From Coriobacteriia bacterium (lineage in GTDB: Bacteria > Actinomycetota > Coriobacteriia > Coriobacteriales > Eggerthellaceae): a DNA stretch of 47,230 nucleotides. Location of the stretch: positions 1 through 47,230 of the forward strand of contig JAUNWQ010000006.1 in NCBI GenBank assembly GCA_030540225.1, written 5' to 3'. The notes beneath the pieces were generated by a model. It worked only from the letters and a program-made list of their open reading frames with translations, searched no databases and was not told where the DNA came from. This document shows positions 18,009-27,799 of the stretch, in pieces; positions within the stretch are counted from its first letter, which is position 1, and each line of letters begins with the position of its first letter. Made by a program: the position numbers and the translations under genes.

Positions 18009-18985
18009 GCAGCATCTTTTCCGAAGCAGCGACCGAGCTTACGCCAACGCCCACCCCGCGTACCATCTCCTGCCCCGCCGCGTTCAACCTTCCCCCCGTC
18101 GTGCGCGGCGCCATGGAAGGCGTCGAGATGTGGCATGGGAAGAACCTCATGGTCAAGCCCATGGACGGCGGCCTGAACAACGAGAACTGGTACGTGCGCG
18201 ACGACATGAGCCGCGAGTACTTCATCAAGGTCCCGGGCGCGGGCACGGGGTTCATCGACCGTAGCGTCGGGCACGCCGGCGCACTTAAAGCCTCCGAGCT
18301 GGGCATCGGCGCGAAAGTCTACGAGTTCAACCCCGAGACGGGCGTGGAGGTCACCGAGTTTCTGCGCGGGTACGACACCTGCACCACCACGACGCTGCGC
18401 ACCCAGGAGCAAGGCCTGCAGATCATGGAGACCTACCGCGCGCTTCACGCAAGCGAGAAGTTCGGGAAAACGAACATGATGTTCGACCAGATCGACCAGC
18501 ATATCGGCCAGATGGAGGAGCTCGGGCTTTCCCTTCCCGCGTGGGCAGCCGATCTGCTCGGCGAATACGACGAGGTCAAGCAGCGCTTCAACGCCTCGGG
18601 CATCGACCTTTCCCCCTGTCATAACGACCCCATGCCCGGCAACTTCATGGTGAACCCCGACGGCATGAAGCTCATCGACTTCGAGTTCTGCGGAGACAAC
18701 GAGCCGACCTACGAGCTCGGGCTTTTCTTCTGCGAGATGTTCTACGACGACGAGGAGATGCTGCCGTTAATCGAGTCGTACTACGGCAGCATCGACCCCC
18801 ACGCGCTCGCCCGGATTCGCGTGTCGCGCGTGATGGGCGACTTGAAATGGGGCATGTGGGGAATCATCAACTCCGTCGTGCGCGACGTTGGGTTCGACTA
18901 TTGGAAATACGGCATATGGAAGCTCATGCGAGCGAAGGCGTACCAGCATTCCATCGATTGGGACGCCTCCAAGCTCGCCATTTAG
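18005..18985 (+). CDS. Choline/ethanolamine kinase-like phosphotransferase
   Basis: A 326-residue kinase of the choline/ethanolamine kinase (LicA-like) group: YFIKVPG for the nucleotide Lys, catalytic loop LSPCHNDPMPGNFMV and metal-binding LIDFEFCGDNEPTYELG are all present. It would phosphorylate the hydroxyl of a small amino alcohol in the cytosol. It overlaps the pseudokinase gene by 4 bases. Together with the class III PLP enzyme at 22630-23970, whose family removes phosphate and ammonia from amino-alcohol phosphates, it outlines a kinase then phospho-lyase route. The exact substrate is open: ethanolamine, choline-like compounds or hydroxylysine are the family precedents. Confidence 0.85.
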   Translation: MSSIFSEAATELTPTPTPRTISCPAAFNLPPVVRGAMEGVEMWHGKNLMVKPMDGGLNNENWYVRDDMSREYFIKVPGAGTGFIDRSVGHAGALKASELGIGAKVYEFNPETGVEVTEFLRGYDTCTTTTLRTQEQGLQIMETYRALHASEKFGKTNMMFDQIDQHIGQMEELGLSLPAWAADLLGEYDEVKQRFNASGIDLSPCHNDPMPGNFMVNPDGMKLIDFEFCGDNEPTYELGLFFCEMFYDDEEMLPLIESYYGSIDPHALARIRVSRVMGDLKWGMWGIINSVVRDVGFDYWKYGIWKLMRAKAYQHSIDWDASKLAI

Positions 18986-19039
18986 CTCCTGGCCTGTTCA
19001 TATTCGCAAGCAAACCCCTGACGTAAAGGAGAATTCAAA

Positions 19040-19312
19040 ATGAAGCAGTTCATCAAGAGCATGTCGGCACGGACAAAAAACATCGTATTCGGCGGAATAT
19101 ACGCCCTGCTCGTCCTGGCGGCGATCTTCCCGCCGCTGTACTTCTCAGCCAGCGGGAACGGCGCGCTCGTCTTGGGGGCACCGATCGCCATGTGGTACTG
19201 GATCGCCGACTTCGCCCTGCTCATCGCGATGATGTTCACCCTGTACTGGGTTGAATCCATCCGCAACGAAGTCGACTGCGAGCCCGCTGCGGTGACGGCA
19301 GGAGGTGAGTAG
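19040..19312 (+). CDS. Small two-helix membrane protein, likely symporter partner
   Basis: A 90-residue protein with two hydrophobic segments (about 15-35 and 48-68: FGGIYALLVLAAIFPPLYF and WYWIADFALLIAMMFTLYW) and charged ends. Small proteins of this kind (DUF485/DUF997-like) commonly precede sodium:solute symporter genes and help assembly. AAAGGAG precedes the ATG. The symporter ribosome site AGGAGG lies inside its last codons, so the two are tightly coupled. Confidence 0.75.
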   Translation: MKQFIKSMSARTKNIVFGGIYALLVLAAIFPPLYFSASGNGALVLGAPIAMWYWIADFALLIAMMFTLYWVESIRNEVDCEPAAVTAGGE

Positions 19313-19313
19313 T

Positions 19314-21047
19314 ATGGCAGTTATGCTGGGAATGCTCGGGGTTTTCTTCCTCGGGATCATCGTCGTTCTCTACCTCACGCTGAAGAAGTCGAAGTCGTTC
19401 GACGAGTACGCCGTCGGCGGCCGTTCGTTCGGTCCGTGGTTCGTCGCCATGAGCTACGTGAACTCATGGTGGCCGGGCACCGTGTTCATCTCGTTCGCCG
19501 GGCTTTCCGTGGCGTCGGGCGTCTTCGGCTTCTACGGCCTGGCCTATTCGACGCTAGGACTCGCAGCCATGTACTTCATCGCCTCGCGCGCTTGGCGCTG
19601 GGGCAAGCACTACAATCTGGTCACTCAGCCTGACCTGCTTCGCCTGCGCTACGGCTCGAAGGCGGTCGGCGTGGTGACGTCCGTCATCGGCGTCATCGCC
19701 ATCCTGCCGTGGGTCATCCTCGGCATGCAGGCCCTCGCCACCGTGTTCAGCATCGCCTCCGGCGGCACCTGGGCGCTTCCGGTGTGCCTGCTCGTCGGCC
19801 TGGCAACCGTGCTCATCCGCCAGATCTGGACGGTCCGCATGGGCATGCGCGGCCTGGTGTACACCGACATGTACCAAGGCCTCGTGGCCTACGTGATCGC
19901 CGCCATCGTCTGCGTGCTGCTCCTCGTGGCTCCGAATTCGCCCGCGAACTGGTCATATCTGTCCGAAATCCCCAACCAGCTGCTCTTTTTGCCCGGCGAC
20001 GGCGACTCCTACGGCCCGCTGTACATGTTCAGCAGCGTGTTCACCGGCGTCGTCGGCGCACTCTGCTGGCCGATGAGCTTCGTCCGCATCTACACCGCCA
20101 ACAACGTGAAGTCCGTTAAGAAGTCGACGAACTACGCCATGCTCATCGCCGGCGGATTCTACGCACTGCTCACCGTCGTGATGCTGTCCGCCGCGCACAT
20201 CACCGGCGTTGCCGCCAACCCGCAGGCAGGCTGGACGACGCTGCTCGAGAACTACGGCGGCGTCTGGCTGCTCGGCTTGGGGCTGACCATGATCTTCGCC
20301 GGCTCGATCGGCCACATCGACGGCAGCGTCCAGGCCGCCGGCACACAGATCGCCAACGACATCGTCGGCAGCAAGATCGAGCTGAGCGACGTGCAGAAGA
20401 CCATCGTCTCGAAGGGCAGCATGGTCCTGTTCATCGCGCTGGCCGCCGTGCTCGCCTACTTCACCAACGGCATGGATCGCCTGCAGCTGCTCGCGCAGAT
20501 CTCCTATCAGGCCGTCGTTCAGATTTCCGTTCCGCTGTTCCTCGGCATCTTCTTCAAGTTCGGTAACAAGAACGGCGCGCTGGCGGGTATGATCGTCGGC
20601 TTCGTCGTCGCAGCCGCGCTGACCGTTGCCTTCCCCGATGACATCCCGGCACTCGGCAGTATCACCGGCGGCGTGGTCGCCCTGTTTGTGAACCTGATTG
20701 TCTACGTGGCCGTGTCGCTTCTGACCACGACTCCCGACGCCGAGCGCACCCGCGTTGACGAGCTGTTCGATGTCGCGAGGGGCGGCAAGCGCAGCACCGT
20801 CACCGTTGGTGCCGCGGTTCCGGGCATGGCAACGGTGGCAGAGGGCGAAAGCGCCGCATGCGAAGCCGCCACGAGTGTCACGACCTGCGAGGACGCCGCT
20901 GCAGCCGCGATGGCCGAAAGCGAGTCCGAGAGCTTGGCCGCAAGCAAGGCGGCAGGCATCGCGACCGCTGCCTCCTCGTTGAGGGAAGCCGCCGTCGCAA
21001 GTTACGCAAGGGCCGGTGGCACACCTGCAGAGGCAAGCGCCTTCTAG
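19314..21047 (+). CDS. Sodium:solute symporter (SSS family) with Ala-rich tail
   Basis: A 577-residue carrier with about 13 membrane helices and the SSS opening DEYAVGGRSFGPWFVAMSYV. The ion-site region with GSIGHIDGSVQAAGTQIANDI resembles the conserved SSS helix-9 signature. Solutes of the family include proline, pantothenate and sialic acid; none can be assigned. AGGAGG stands 8 bases before ATG 19314; an in-frame GTG at 19305 is less likely. From about residue 490 there is an unusual 85-residue cytoplasmic tail of mostly Ala, Ser and Glu. It should import the substrate of the surrounding amidase/kinase/M20 cluster. Confidence 0.9.
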   Translation: MAVMLGMLGVFFLGIIVVLYLTLKKSKSFDEYAVGGRSFGPWFVAMSYVNSWWPGTVFISFAGLSVASGVFGFYGLAYSTLGLAAMYFIASRAWRWGKHYNLVTQPDLLRLRYGSKAVGVVTSVIGVIAILPWVILGMQALATVFSIASGGTWALPVCLLVGLATVLIRQIWTVRMGMRGLVYTDMYQGLVAYVIAAIVCVLLLVAPNSPANWSYLSEIPNQLLFLPGDGDSYGPLYMFSSVFTGVVGALCWPMSFVRIYTANNVKSVKKSTNYAMLIAGGFYALLTVVMLSAAHITGVAANPQAGWTTLLENYGGVWLLGLGLTMIFAGSIGHIDGSVQAAGTQIANDIVGSKIELSDVQKTIVSKGSMVLFIALAAVLAYFTNGMDRLQLLAQISYQAVVQISVPLFLGIFFKFGNKNGALAGMIVGFVVAAALTVAFPDDIPALGSITGGVVALFVNLIVYVAVSLLTTTPDAERTRVDELFDVARGGKRSTVTVGAAVPGMATVAEGESAACEAATSVTTCEDAAAAAMAESESESLAASKAAGIATAASSLREAAVASYARAGGTPAEASAF

Positions 21048-21080
21048 GCACCTTGCGAACGCCCAATTCACCCTATCGCA

Positions 21081-21112
21081 GAAGGCTGCAGGGCAAACGC
21101 CCCGCAGCCTTC
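21081..21112 (+). terminator. Terminator after the symporter gene
   Basis: Perfect 9-bp stem GAAGGCTGC / GCAGCCTTC with an inner GGGC/GCCC stem, 34 bases past the symporter stop. The downstream tract GCTTTGCC is only weakly T-rich. Confidence 0.5.
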
Positions 21113-21229
21113 GCTTTGCCTGGCCGATAACCACCGAGGGGCCGCCGAGGGGCCGCTGCCGCCAACCAGGCCACGGAGATGCGCAGCCAGCCGACAACCG
21201 CCAAGTCCAACATCAACAAGGAGATTCTT

Positions 21230-22486
21230 ATGAACCAATCGCTTTCCGCCACGCAGCGCTTTTCCGAGCTGTTCACCGAATCGATGGCCATCGGCCGCAA
21301 GCCGAACGGCGGGACCGACCGCATGGCTCTCACCCCCGACGATTGCGCACACCGCACATGGTTTGTCGAGCAGCTGCGCGAAGCGGGCTCCGAGGTGCGC
21401 ATCGATGCTACGGGTAATATCTTCGGGCTGTTTACCTGGGACGACAGCGCACCTTACATACTGTGCGGATCGCATCTGGACAGCCAGGAGAACGGCGGCG
21501 TGTACGACGGTGCGTACGGCGTGGTCGCAGCCCTGTGCGCAGCGCGGGCAATCGACGAGGCCGTGCGTGCAGAAGCGCTTGCGCCGACGGCGAACCTCGC
21601 CGTGGTCGATTGGACGAACGAGGAAGGCGCGCGGTTCGAGCCGAGCCTCATGGGCAGTCGCGTGTTCACGGGCGCGCTCAAGCTTGGCGCCATCGAGCAG
21701 GCGCAGGATTTGGATGGCGTGCGTTTCGGCGACGCGCTGCGCGAGGGCGGCTGGCAAGGGAACGACGAGCCACCGCAAGCCGCCGCCTACTTCGAGCTGC
21801 ACGTCGAGCAAGGACCCTCGCTTGAAGCTGCCGGCGTGAACATCGGCGCGGTCACCGGCAACTGGAGCGCCGTGAAGATGGATGTGTGCATCCTCGGCGA
21901 GCAGTCGCACACGGGATCGACCCCCATGCACCTGCGCAAAGACGCGCTCTACGGCATGGCGCTGCTCACCGTGGCCACGCGCGAGCTTGCCGACGATTTC
22001 ACGCGGCGCGGCATCGAGCTGCGCACATCGGTCACCAAGGTGCGCCTGTTCCCCCACTCCCCGAACATCGTGACGTCGAAATGCCAGCTCCACCTGGAGG
22101 TTCGCGCGGAATCCGAAGAGGTTGCCCGAGCTGCGGCGGACCAACTTGCCGCAACCTTCGCCGGCATCGAGGAGCAATCGGGCACTACGATCGAGATTGC
22201 GCGCACCGAAGTTCGCCAGGCGATGGCGTTTCCCGAAAGCGGCGTTTCCCTCATCGAGCGCACCGCCGAAACGTGCGGCTTAACCTGCATGCGCACGAAA
22301 ACGGTATGCGGGCACGATGCCATTGCCCTTGCCGCCGCCGTGCCCAGTGCGCTGATGTTCGTGCCGAGCGTCGGCAGCAGCGCTCACGCCCCCGGCGAGC
22401 TCACCAAGCCGGAAGACCTCGCCAACGGCGTGCGGGTGCTCGTCGAGATATTGCGAACCGCGCTTTCCCAAGGCGGCCTGGCGTAA
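21230..22486 (+). CDS. M20-family hydantoinase/carbamoylase-type amidohydrolase
   Basis: A 418-residue dinuclear-metal hydrolase of the N-carbamoyl-L-amino acid hydrolase / allantoate amidohydrolase group. Metal ligands are visible: H82 in CGSHLDSQ, D93 in GGVYDGAYGV, E131/E132 in NEEGARF, H191 in FELHVEQGP and the late His in GSSAHAPGE. It should cleave an N-carbamoyl or ureido bond, releasing CO2 and ammonia, or a related amide. The chosen ATG follows AAGGAG; the longer frame is rejected. A separate terminator precedes it, so it may have its own promoter, but its placement implies work on the same substrate class as the amidase. Confidence 0.9.
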   Translation: MNQSLSATQRFSELFTESMAIGRKPNGGTDRMALTPDDCAHRTWFVEQLREAGSEVRIDATGNIFGLFTWDDSAPYILCGSHLDSQENGGVYDGAYGVVAALCAARAIDEAVRAEALAPTANLAVVDWTNEEGARFEPSLMGSRVFTGALKLGAIEQAQDLDGVRFGDALREGGWQGNDEPPQAAAYFELHVEQGPSLEAAGVNIGAVTGNWSAVKMDVCILGEQSHTGSTPMHLRKDALYGMALLTVATRELADDFTRRGIELRTSVTKVRLFPHSPNIVTSKCQLHLEVRAESEEVARAAADQLAATFAGIEEQSGTTIEIARTEVRQAMAFPESGVSLIERTAETCGLTCMRTKTVCGHDAIALAAAVPSALMFVPSVGSSAHAPGELTKPEDLANGVRVLVEILRTALSQGGLA

Positions 22487-22488
22487 AA

Positions 22489-22523
22489 ATGCGGGCGGAC
22501 GCCACAAGGGCGCCCGCCCGCAT
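22489..22523. terminator. Hairpin terminator between M20 gene and convergent PLP gene
   Basis: A 10-bp stem ATGCGGGCGG / CCGCCCGCAT with an inner GCC/GGC stem begins just 3 bases after the M20 stop. It lies between convergent genes and could serve both, although no T tract follows on either strand. Confidence 0.5.
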
Positions 22524-22629
22524 CGCTCCACCTCGCCAGTGGCCCCGCGAGCCTCCTTCACCAGAATCCCGCCCGACAGCCCAGAAGCCGCCAGGCGCAG
22601 AGCAAGCCACCACGGGCGCGGCGCCCTTC

Positions 22630-23970
22630 CTATTTCTCCAGTTGATCGAGCGATGTCTCCAACGCACTGGCGAAAAAGTCCAGGTCGGCATCGTCGAAGA
22701 CCAGCGGCGGGCGAACCTTCAGCACGTTGCCGTACGGGCCGCACAAAGAGATGAGCACGTGGTTTTCGCGAAGCTGCTCGATGAGCGACACGGCGAAGGG
22801 GCGATCGGCCTCCTGGGTGCCGGGTTTGACCACCTCGACGCCGCAGAACAGGCCGGCACCGCGCACGTCCGCGAGGCGAGGGTGACGGGAAGCCACATCG
22901 CGCACGGCGGCGCGCAGCTTCTCGCCCATTTCCTGCGCGTGCGCCAGAATGTCGTTCTCGCGGATGAAATCGAGCACCGCCTGCGCGGCAGCCATCGACA
23001 CGGGATTGCCCGCGAACGTGTTGAAGTACGGGTTGTCGTCGGCGAACGCATCAAGCACGTCGGCGCGGATCGCCATGGCGGAGCACGGGATGCCGTTTGC
23101 CATGGGCTTTCCCATCGTCACGATATCGGGCACGATGCCATGGCGCGCGAAGCCCCAAAACGCGTCGCCCGTGCGGCAAAAGCCGGGCTGCACCTCGTCG
23201 GCAATATAGACGCCGCCCTCGCGATGCACCAGGTCAACAACTGGTTTCAGGAAGCCTCGAACACCGGGGATAACGCCGTCGGACGAGAAGATGTCGTCGA
23301 AGAGCACACCGGCGAACTCGATGCCGTGGCGACGCATATCGGCAATCTGGAGGGATATCTGCTCGCACATCCACGGGCCGAGGTCCTCGGTTCCCAGGCG
23401 ATAGGTGTCCGGCGAGGGAATCATGCGCATGGTACGGCTCATGGCGACACTCTTGCCGATCGACGGCGACAGCCCAGAGATCAGCGCCGTGTTCCCGTGG
23501 TAGGCCTCCCCCGTCACGATGATGCCCTCGCCGCCGGTGAAGAGCTGTGCGCAGCGGACGGCCAGGTCATTCGCCTCCGACCCCGAACACATGAACATGA
23601 TGCGGTTGATCTGGTCTGGCATCGTCGACAGGAGGTCCTCCGCGTAGTTCAGGATGTTCTCGTGCACATAGCGCGTGTGCGTATTGAGCAGCTGCAACTG
23701 CTTGGTAACCGCCTCGGTGACCGCAGGGTTGCTGTGCCCCATCGACGGAATGTTGTTGTACATGTCGAGGTATTCCTCGCCGTCGGCGTCGAACAGGCGC
23801 GTTCCCCGTCCGCGCACCAAATGAAGCGGCTTTTGATAGAACAGACGGTAGCACGGTCCCAGCACGCGACGCCGTTCGACCAAATCGTGCAGCTCTCCCC
23901 CGAGCGTGTCCAAGTTGTTCATATTGAAGCTGTTCGACTCGAGAATGCCGCAATCTTCCGAAGTGCCCAT
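22630..23970 (-). CDS. Class III PLP enzyme, amino-alcohol-phosphate phospho-lyase-like
   Basis: A 446-residue class III (ornithine-aminotransferase-fold) PLP enzyme. SGSEAND, AYHGNTALI, IADEVQPGF (D258, Q261) and the PLP Lys K288 in TMGKPMANG are present. The strings YLDMYNNIPSMGHSNP and LNTHTRYVHENI resemble the AGXT2L1/AGXT2L2 branch, which are phospho-lyases acting on phosphoethanolamine or phosphohydroxylysine rather than transaminases. With the kinases at 16989-18985 this suggests phosphorylation then elimination of phosphate and ammonia to give an aldehyde. AGGAAAGG stands 7 bases before ATG 23970. Ordinary omega-aminotransferase activity remains possible. Confidence 0.85.
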   Translation of the reverse strand: MGTSEDCGILESNSFNMNNLDTLGGELHDLVERRRVLGPCYRLFYQKPLHLVRGRGTRLFDADGEEYLDMYNNIPSMGHSNPAVTEAVTKQLQLLNTHTRYVHENILNYAEDLLSTMPDQINRIMFMCSGSEANDLAVRCAQLFTGGEGIIVTGEAYHGNTALISGLSPSIGKSVAMSRTMRMIPSPDTYRLGTEDLGPWMCEQISLQIADMRRHGIEFAGVLFDDIFSSDGVIPGVRGFLKPVVDLVHREGGVYIADEVQPGFCRTGDAFWGFARHGIVPDIVTMGKPMANGIPCSAMAIRADVLDAFADDNPYFNTFAGNPVSMAAAQAVLDFIRENDILAHAQEMGEKLRAAVRDVASRHPRLADVRGAGLFCGVEVVKPGTQEADRPFAVSLIEQLRENHVLISLCGPYGNVLKVRPPLVFDDADLDFFASALETSLDQLEK

Positions 23971-24240
23971 TTCTTCGCCTTTCCTTCTTCGCCACACGCG
24001 TATGCTCATTTCAAACCATCTGTACGCCTTGCATGGTAGGGCGCAAAGCATGCAGCCATATGAACGTAGATGGCGTTAGCGAAACTTCAAACATTTGGAA
24101 ATCAAGGCGAAATAGAACAGAAGCACACGCGTTACACGGGCGCGGAAACGCCGAACACCTGGCCTGCCGGACAGCGCGCGCTCGAGCTGGCGGCCAAGGC
24201 ACGCTCAGCTTGCCAGGCGGTTCGCGCCGGCAAAACAGAA

Positions 24241-24278
24241 GGGCCTGGCCTCGGATCATCTTCCGAAAAGCCAGGCCC
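24241..24278 (-). terminator. Terminator of the lysA-hom operon
   Basis: A perfect 9-bp stem GGGCCTGGC / GCCAGGCCC with an inner CGGA/TCCG pairing, about 110 bases after the hom stop. Minus-strand RNA then reads TTCTGTTTTGC. The remaining parts of 23971-24388 hold only the PLP gene's upstream region. Confidence 0.65.
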
Positions 24279-24388
24279 TCGAAGCCTTATCGCAAGGTGG
24301 GCATGTCCAAAATTCGGGACGCAACAAGCGCACTCCGGACGAGCCCTCGCCTCCCCAGCGGCAGGTCGCGGAAAGCAAGCGCGGCGCG

Positions 24389-25672
<1,284 letters not shown>

Positions 25673-25681
25673 AAGGTCCTC

Positions 25682-27037
25682 CTAGATGTCGCGGGCGTAG
25701 AGGTCGGCGTAGGTCTCGCGGCGCGTGACGACGCGGGCGACACCGTCTTTCACGAACACTACCGCCGGCTTGGGCTGGCCATTGTAGTTGCTAGACATGG
25801 TAGAGCAGTACGCGCCCGTTGTGAACACGCACGCGATATCGCCGACTTCCGGATGCTGAATGGGCATGTCGATGACGACCGCGTCGCCGCTTTCGCAGTG
25901 CTTGCCGCACAGCGTGACGATTTCCGTGCGCGGCTCGCCCGCCTTGTTGGCGATCACGGGTTCGTAGTCGGCATGGTAGAGCGCCGTGCGGATGTTGTCG
26001 GACATGCCGCCGTCGATGGCGACGTACTTGCGGATGCCGGGCAGGGTCTTTAAGATACCCACGGTGTAGAGCGTGACGCCGGCGTTGGCGACAAGGCTGC
26101 GACCAGGCTCGACGAGAATGCGCGGCTCGGGCACGCCGTATTCAGCGCAGAAATCCTTGACGGCACGCGTCGTGCATTCCGCGAAGTCCTCGATCGAGGA
26201 GGGCTTGTCGGTCGCGAGGTAGGCCACGCCCAGACCGCCGCCCAGGTCGAGCTCGGGGATCTCGATGCCGTATTCCTTCTGGACGCGCGCGATGAACTCG
26301 ATCATGACCTGCGCGGCCTCGCGGAACGAATGCAGCGCGAAGATCTGCGAGCCGATATGGCAGTGGAAGCCGACGAGCTTCACGTTGGGCGCCTCGATGG
26401 CGTCCTTCACGCACTTGAAAGCGAAGTCGTCGAGCATGGTGAAGCCGAACTTGGAGTCCTCGCAGCCCGTGCGGATGTACTCATGCGTGTCGGCCTCGAC
26501 GCCGGGCGTGATGCGCATGTAGATGGCCTGCTCGACGCCGAGCTCGCCGGCAATCTCGGACACGCGCGCAAGCTCGATGCGGCTGTCAACCACGATGCGG
26601 CCCACACCTGCGGAGATGGCTTCGCGCAGCTCAGCGGGCGTCTTGTTGTTGCCGTGCACGAAGACGCGCTCCATCGGGAAGCCCGCCATCTGTGCGCAGG
26701 CGAGCTCGCCGCCGCCCGACACGTCGAGGCAAAGCCCCTCCTCGTTCACGATGCGCACGACTTCCTTGTTGAGGAACGCCTTCGAAGCGTAGATGACGTC
26801 GGAGTTCTCGTAGCGCGAGCGGAACGCCTCGCGGTAGGTTTCCATGCGCCAACGAAGGTCGGCCTCGTCGAACACGTAGAGCGCGGTGCCTTCCTCGCGC
26901 GCGAGCTTCACCATATCGACGCCGCCGATGAACAGGTGGTTATCGCAAACCTCGGCCGTGCGGGGAAGAACCTCGCCCAAGTCCATGGTAGTGAGGTTGT
27001 CGGGCTGCTTGCTGGTATCGGATGCTGGGAGAGACAT
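25682..27037 (-). CDS. lysA: Diaminopimelate decarboxylase
   Basis: A 451-residue fold-III PLP enzyme that makes L-lysine from meso-diaminopimelate. It has the PLP-Lys strand VIYASKAFLNKEV, the HCHIGSQIF block, the Gly-rich phosphate-binding LDLGGGLGVAY, EPGRSLVANAG and the late CGKHCESGD motif. The chosen ATG is preceded by AAAGGA at a 6-base gap; the frame runs 64 codons further upstream without family similarity. First gene of the lysA-hom operon, divergent from the moaE-like gene. Confidence 0.95.
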   Translation of the reverse strand: MSLPASDTSKQPDNLTTMDLGEVLPRTAEVCDNHLFIGGVDMVKLAREEGTALYVFDEADLRWRMETYREAFRSRYENSDVIYASKAFLNKEVVRIVNEEGLCLDVSGGGELACAQMAGFPMERVFVHGNNKTPAELREAISAGVGRIVVDSRIELARVSEIAGELGVEQAIYMRITPGVEADTHEYIRTGCEDSKFGFTMLDDFAFKCVKDAIEAPNVKLVGFHCHIGSQIFALHSFREAAQVMIEFIARVQKEYGIEIPELDLGGGLGVAYLATDKPSSIEDFAECTTRAVKDFCAEYGVPEPRILVEPGRSLVANAGVTLYTVGILKTLPGIRKYVAIDGGMSDNIRTALYHADYEPVIANKAGEPRTEIVTLCGKHCESGDAVVIDMPIQHPEVGDIACVFTTGAYCSTMSSNYNGQPKPAVVFVKDGVARVVTRRETYADLYARDI

Positions 27038-27283
27038 AGCTGTCCTTTCTGATGCTGTGGAATTTTCCCAGTCTATCATTTGGGCGATGAGCAAGTATTT
27101 CCCATTCGTAAAATGCACGCGTTTTATAGGGAAGGGGAAGGTGAGCGGGACGAATAGCAAACCTGCCGATTCGCGGGAGCTGGGGTGCGCACGCCCCGCG
27201 GGAAGGCTCGCTTCGAGTACAATGGGCATCTAGATAGCGCCTGGGAAAGGGCGCCTGAACACTCAACGTTTTGGAGGCAACTT

Positions 27284-27679
27284 ATGTCCAAACCCGAACC
27301 GTCGATCGACCAGTGGCTCAAGGAAGCCAAGGCCGACCCGAAAGCCGCGCAGTGCGGCATGTTCCTCACCCACAACGGCATCGTGCGCATCACGCCCAAA
27401 AAGCAGGTGCGCGAAGGCGTCCAAGGCCTTGGGGAAGTCGCGAAGGTGCAATTCTCCTACGACGCCGAGGGCGTTGCCGCAGCCGAGAAGGAGGCGCTCA
27501 CCTGGCCGGGCGTGTACTACGTGCGCACGTGGATGAACGAGGGCGAGCTTGGCGTGGGCGATTCCATCATGTACGTGCTCATCGGCGCCGACATCCGCCC
27601 GAACTGCGTCGATGCGCTGCAAAAGCTCGTCGGCAAGATCAAAAACGAGCTCGTCGTGGAAAAGGAAATCTACGCGTAG
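27284..27679 (+). CDS. MoaE-like molybdopterin synthase subunit homologue
   Basis: A 131-residue protein whose layout follows MoaE, the large subunit of molybdopterin synthase. Compared by eye with E. coli MoaE, the sulfur-transfer lysines K119 and K126 match K120 and K127 (GKIKNELVVEKE), and MNEGELGVGDSIMYVLIGA matches HRIGELWPGDEIVFVGVTS. The His of the SAHRSSAF motif is replaced (ADIRPN keeps the Arg), so it is a divergent member. GGAGG stands 7 bases before the ATG. No MoaD gene adjoins it. It could support the Mo enzyme encoded at 30477-32957. Confidence 0.72.
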   Translation: MSKPEPSIDQWLKEAKADPKAAQCGMFLTHNGIVRITPKKQVREGVQGLGEVAKVQFSYDAEGVAAAEKEALTWPGVYYVRTWMNEGELGVGDSIMYVLIGADIRPNCVDALQKLVGKIKNELVVEKEIYA

Positions 27680-27697
27680 AGCTTTCGCGTGAACGCA

Positions 27698-27736
27698 GCG
27701 GCACCCCGGGGAGAAAAGCCAACCCCGGGGCGCCGC
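27698..27736. terminator. Hairpin after the moaE-like gene
   Basis: Stem GCGGC-CCCCGGGG paired with CCCCGGGG-GCCGC, with one unpaired base on each side, 18 bases beyond the stop codon. No T tract follows, so Rho-independent action is uncertain. Confidence 0.45.
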
Positions 27737-27739
27737 ACT

Positions 27740-27777
27740 AATGCAACGAAGCGAGCGGGGGCGCACCTTGTTGCATT
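27740..27777. promoter_or_regulatory. Wide dyad before the TetR-family gene
   Basis: A perfect inverted repeat AATGCAAC-N22-GTTGCATT ends 22 bases before the TTG start of the regulator. It may be the TetR autorepression site, or a leader hairpin. Confidence 0.4.
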
Positions 27778-27799
27778 CTCAGAGGGGAGATGCGAGGTT

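Noticed and set aside
27038-27283. Lysine riboswitch before lysA
   Set aside because: The leader on the lysA strand shows no lysine-riboswitch core; only ordinary promoter-size DNA is seen.
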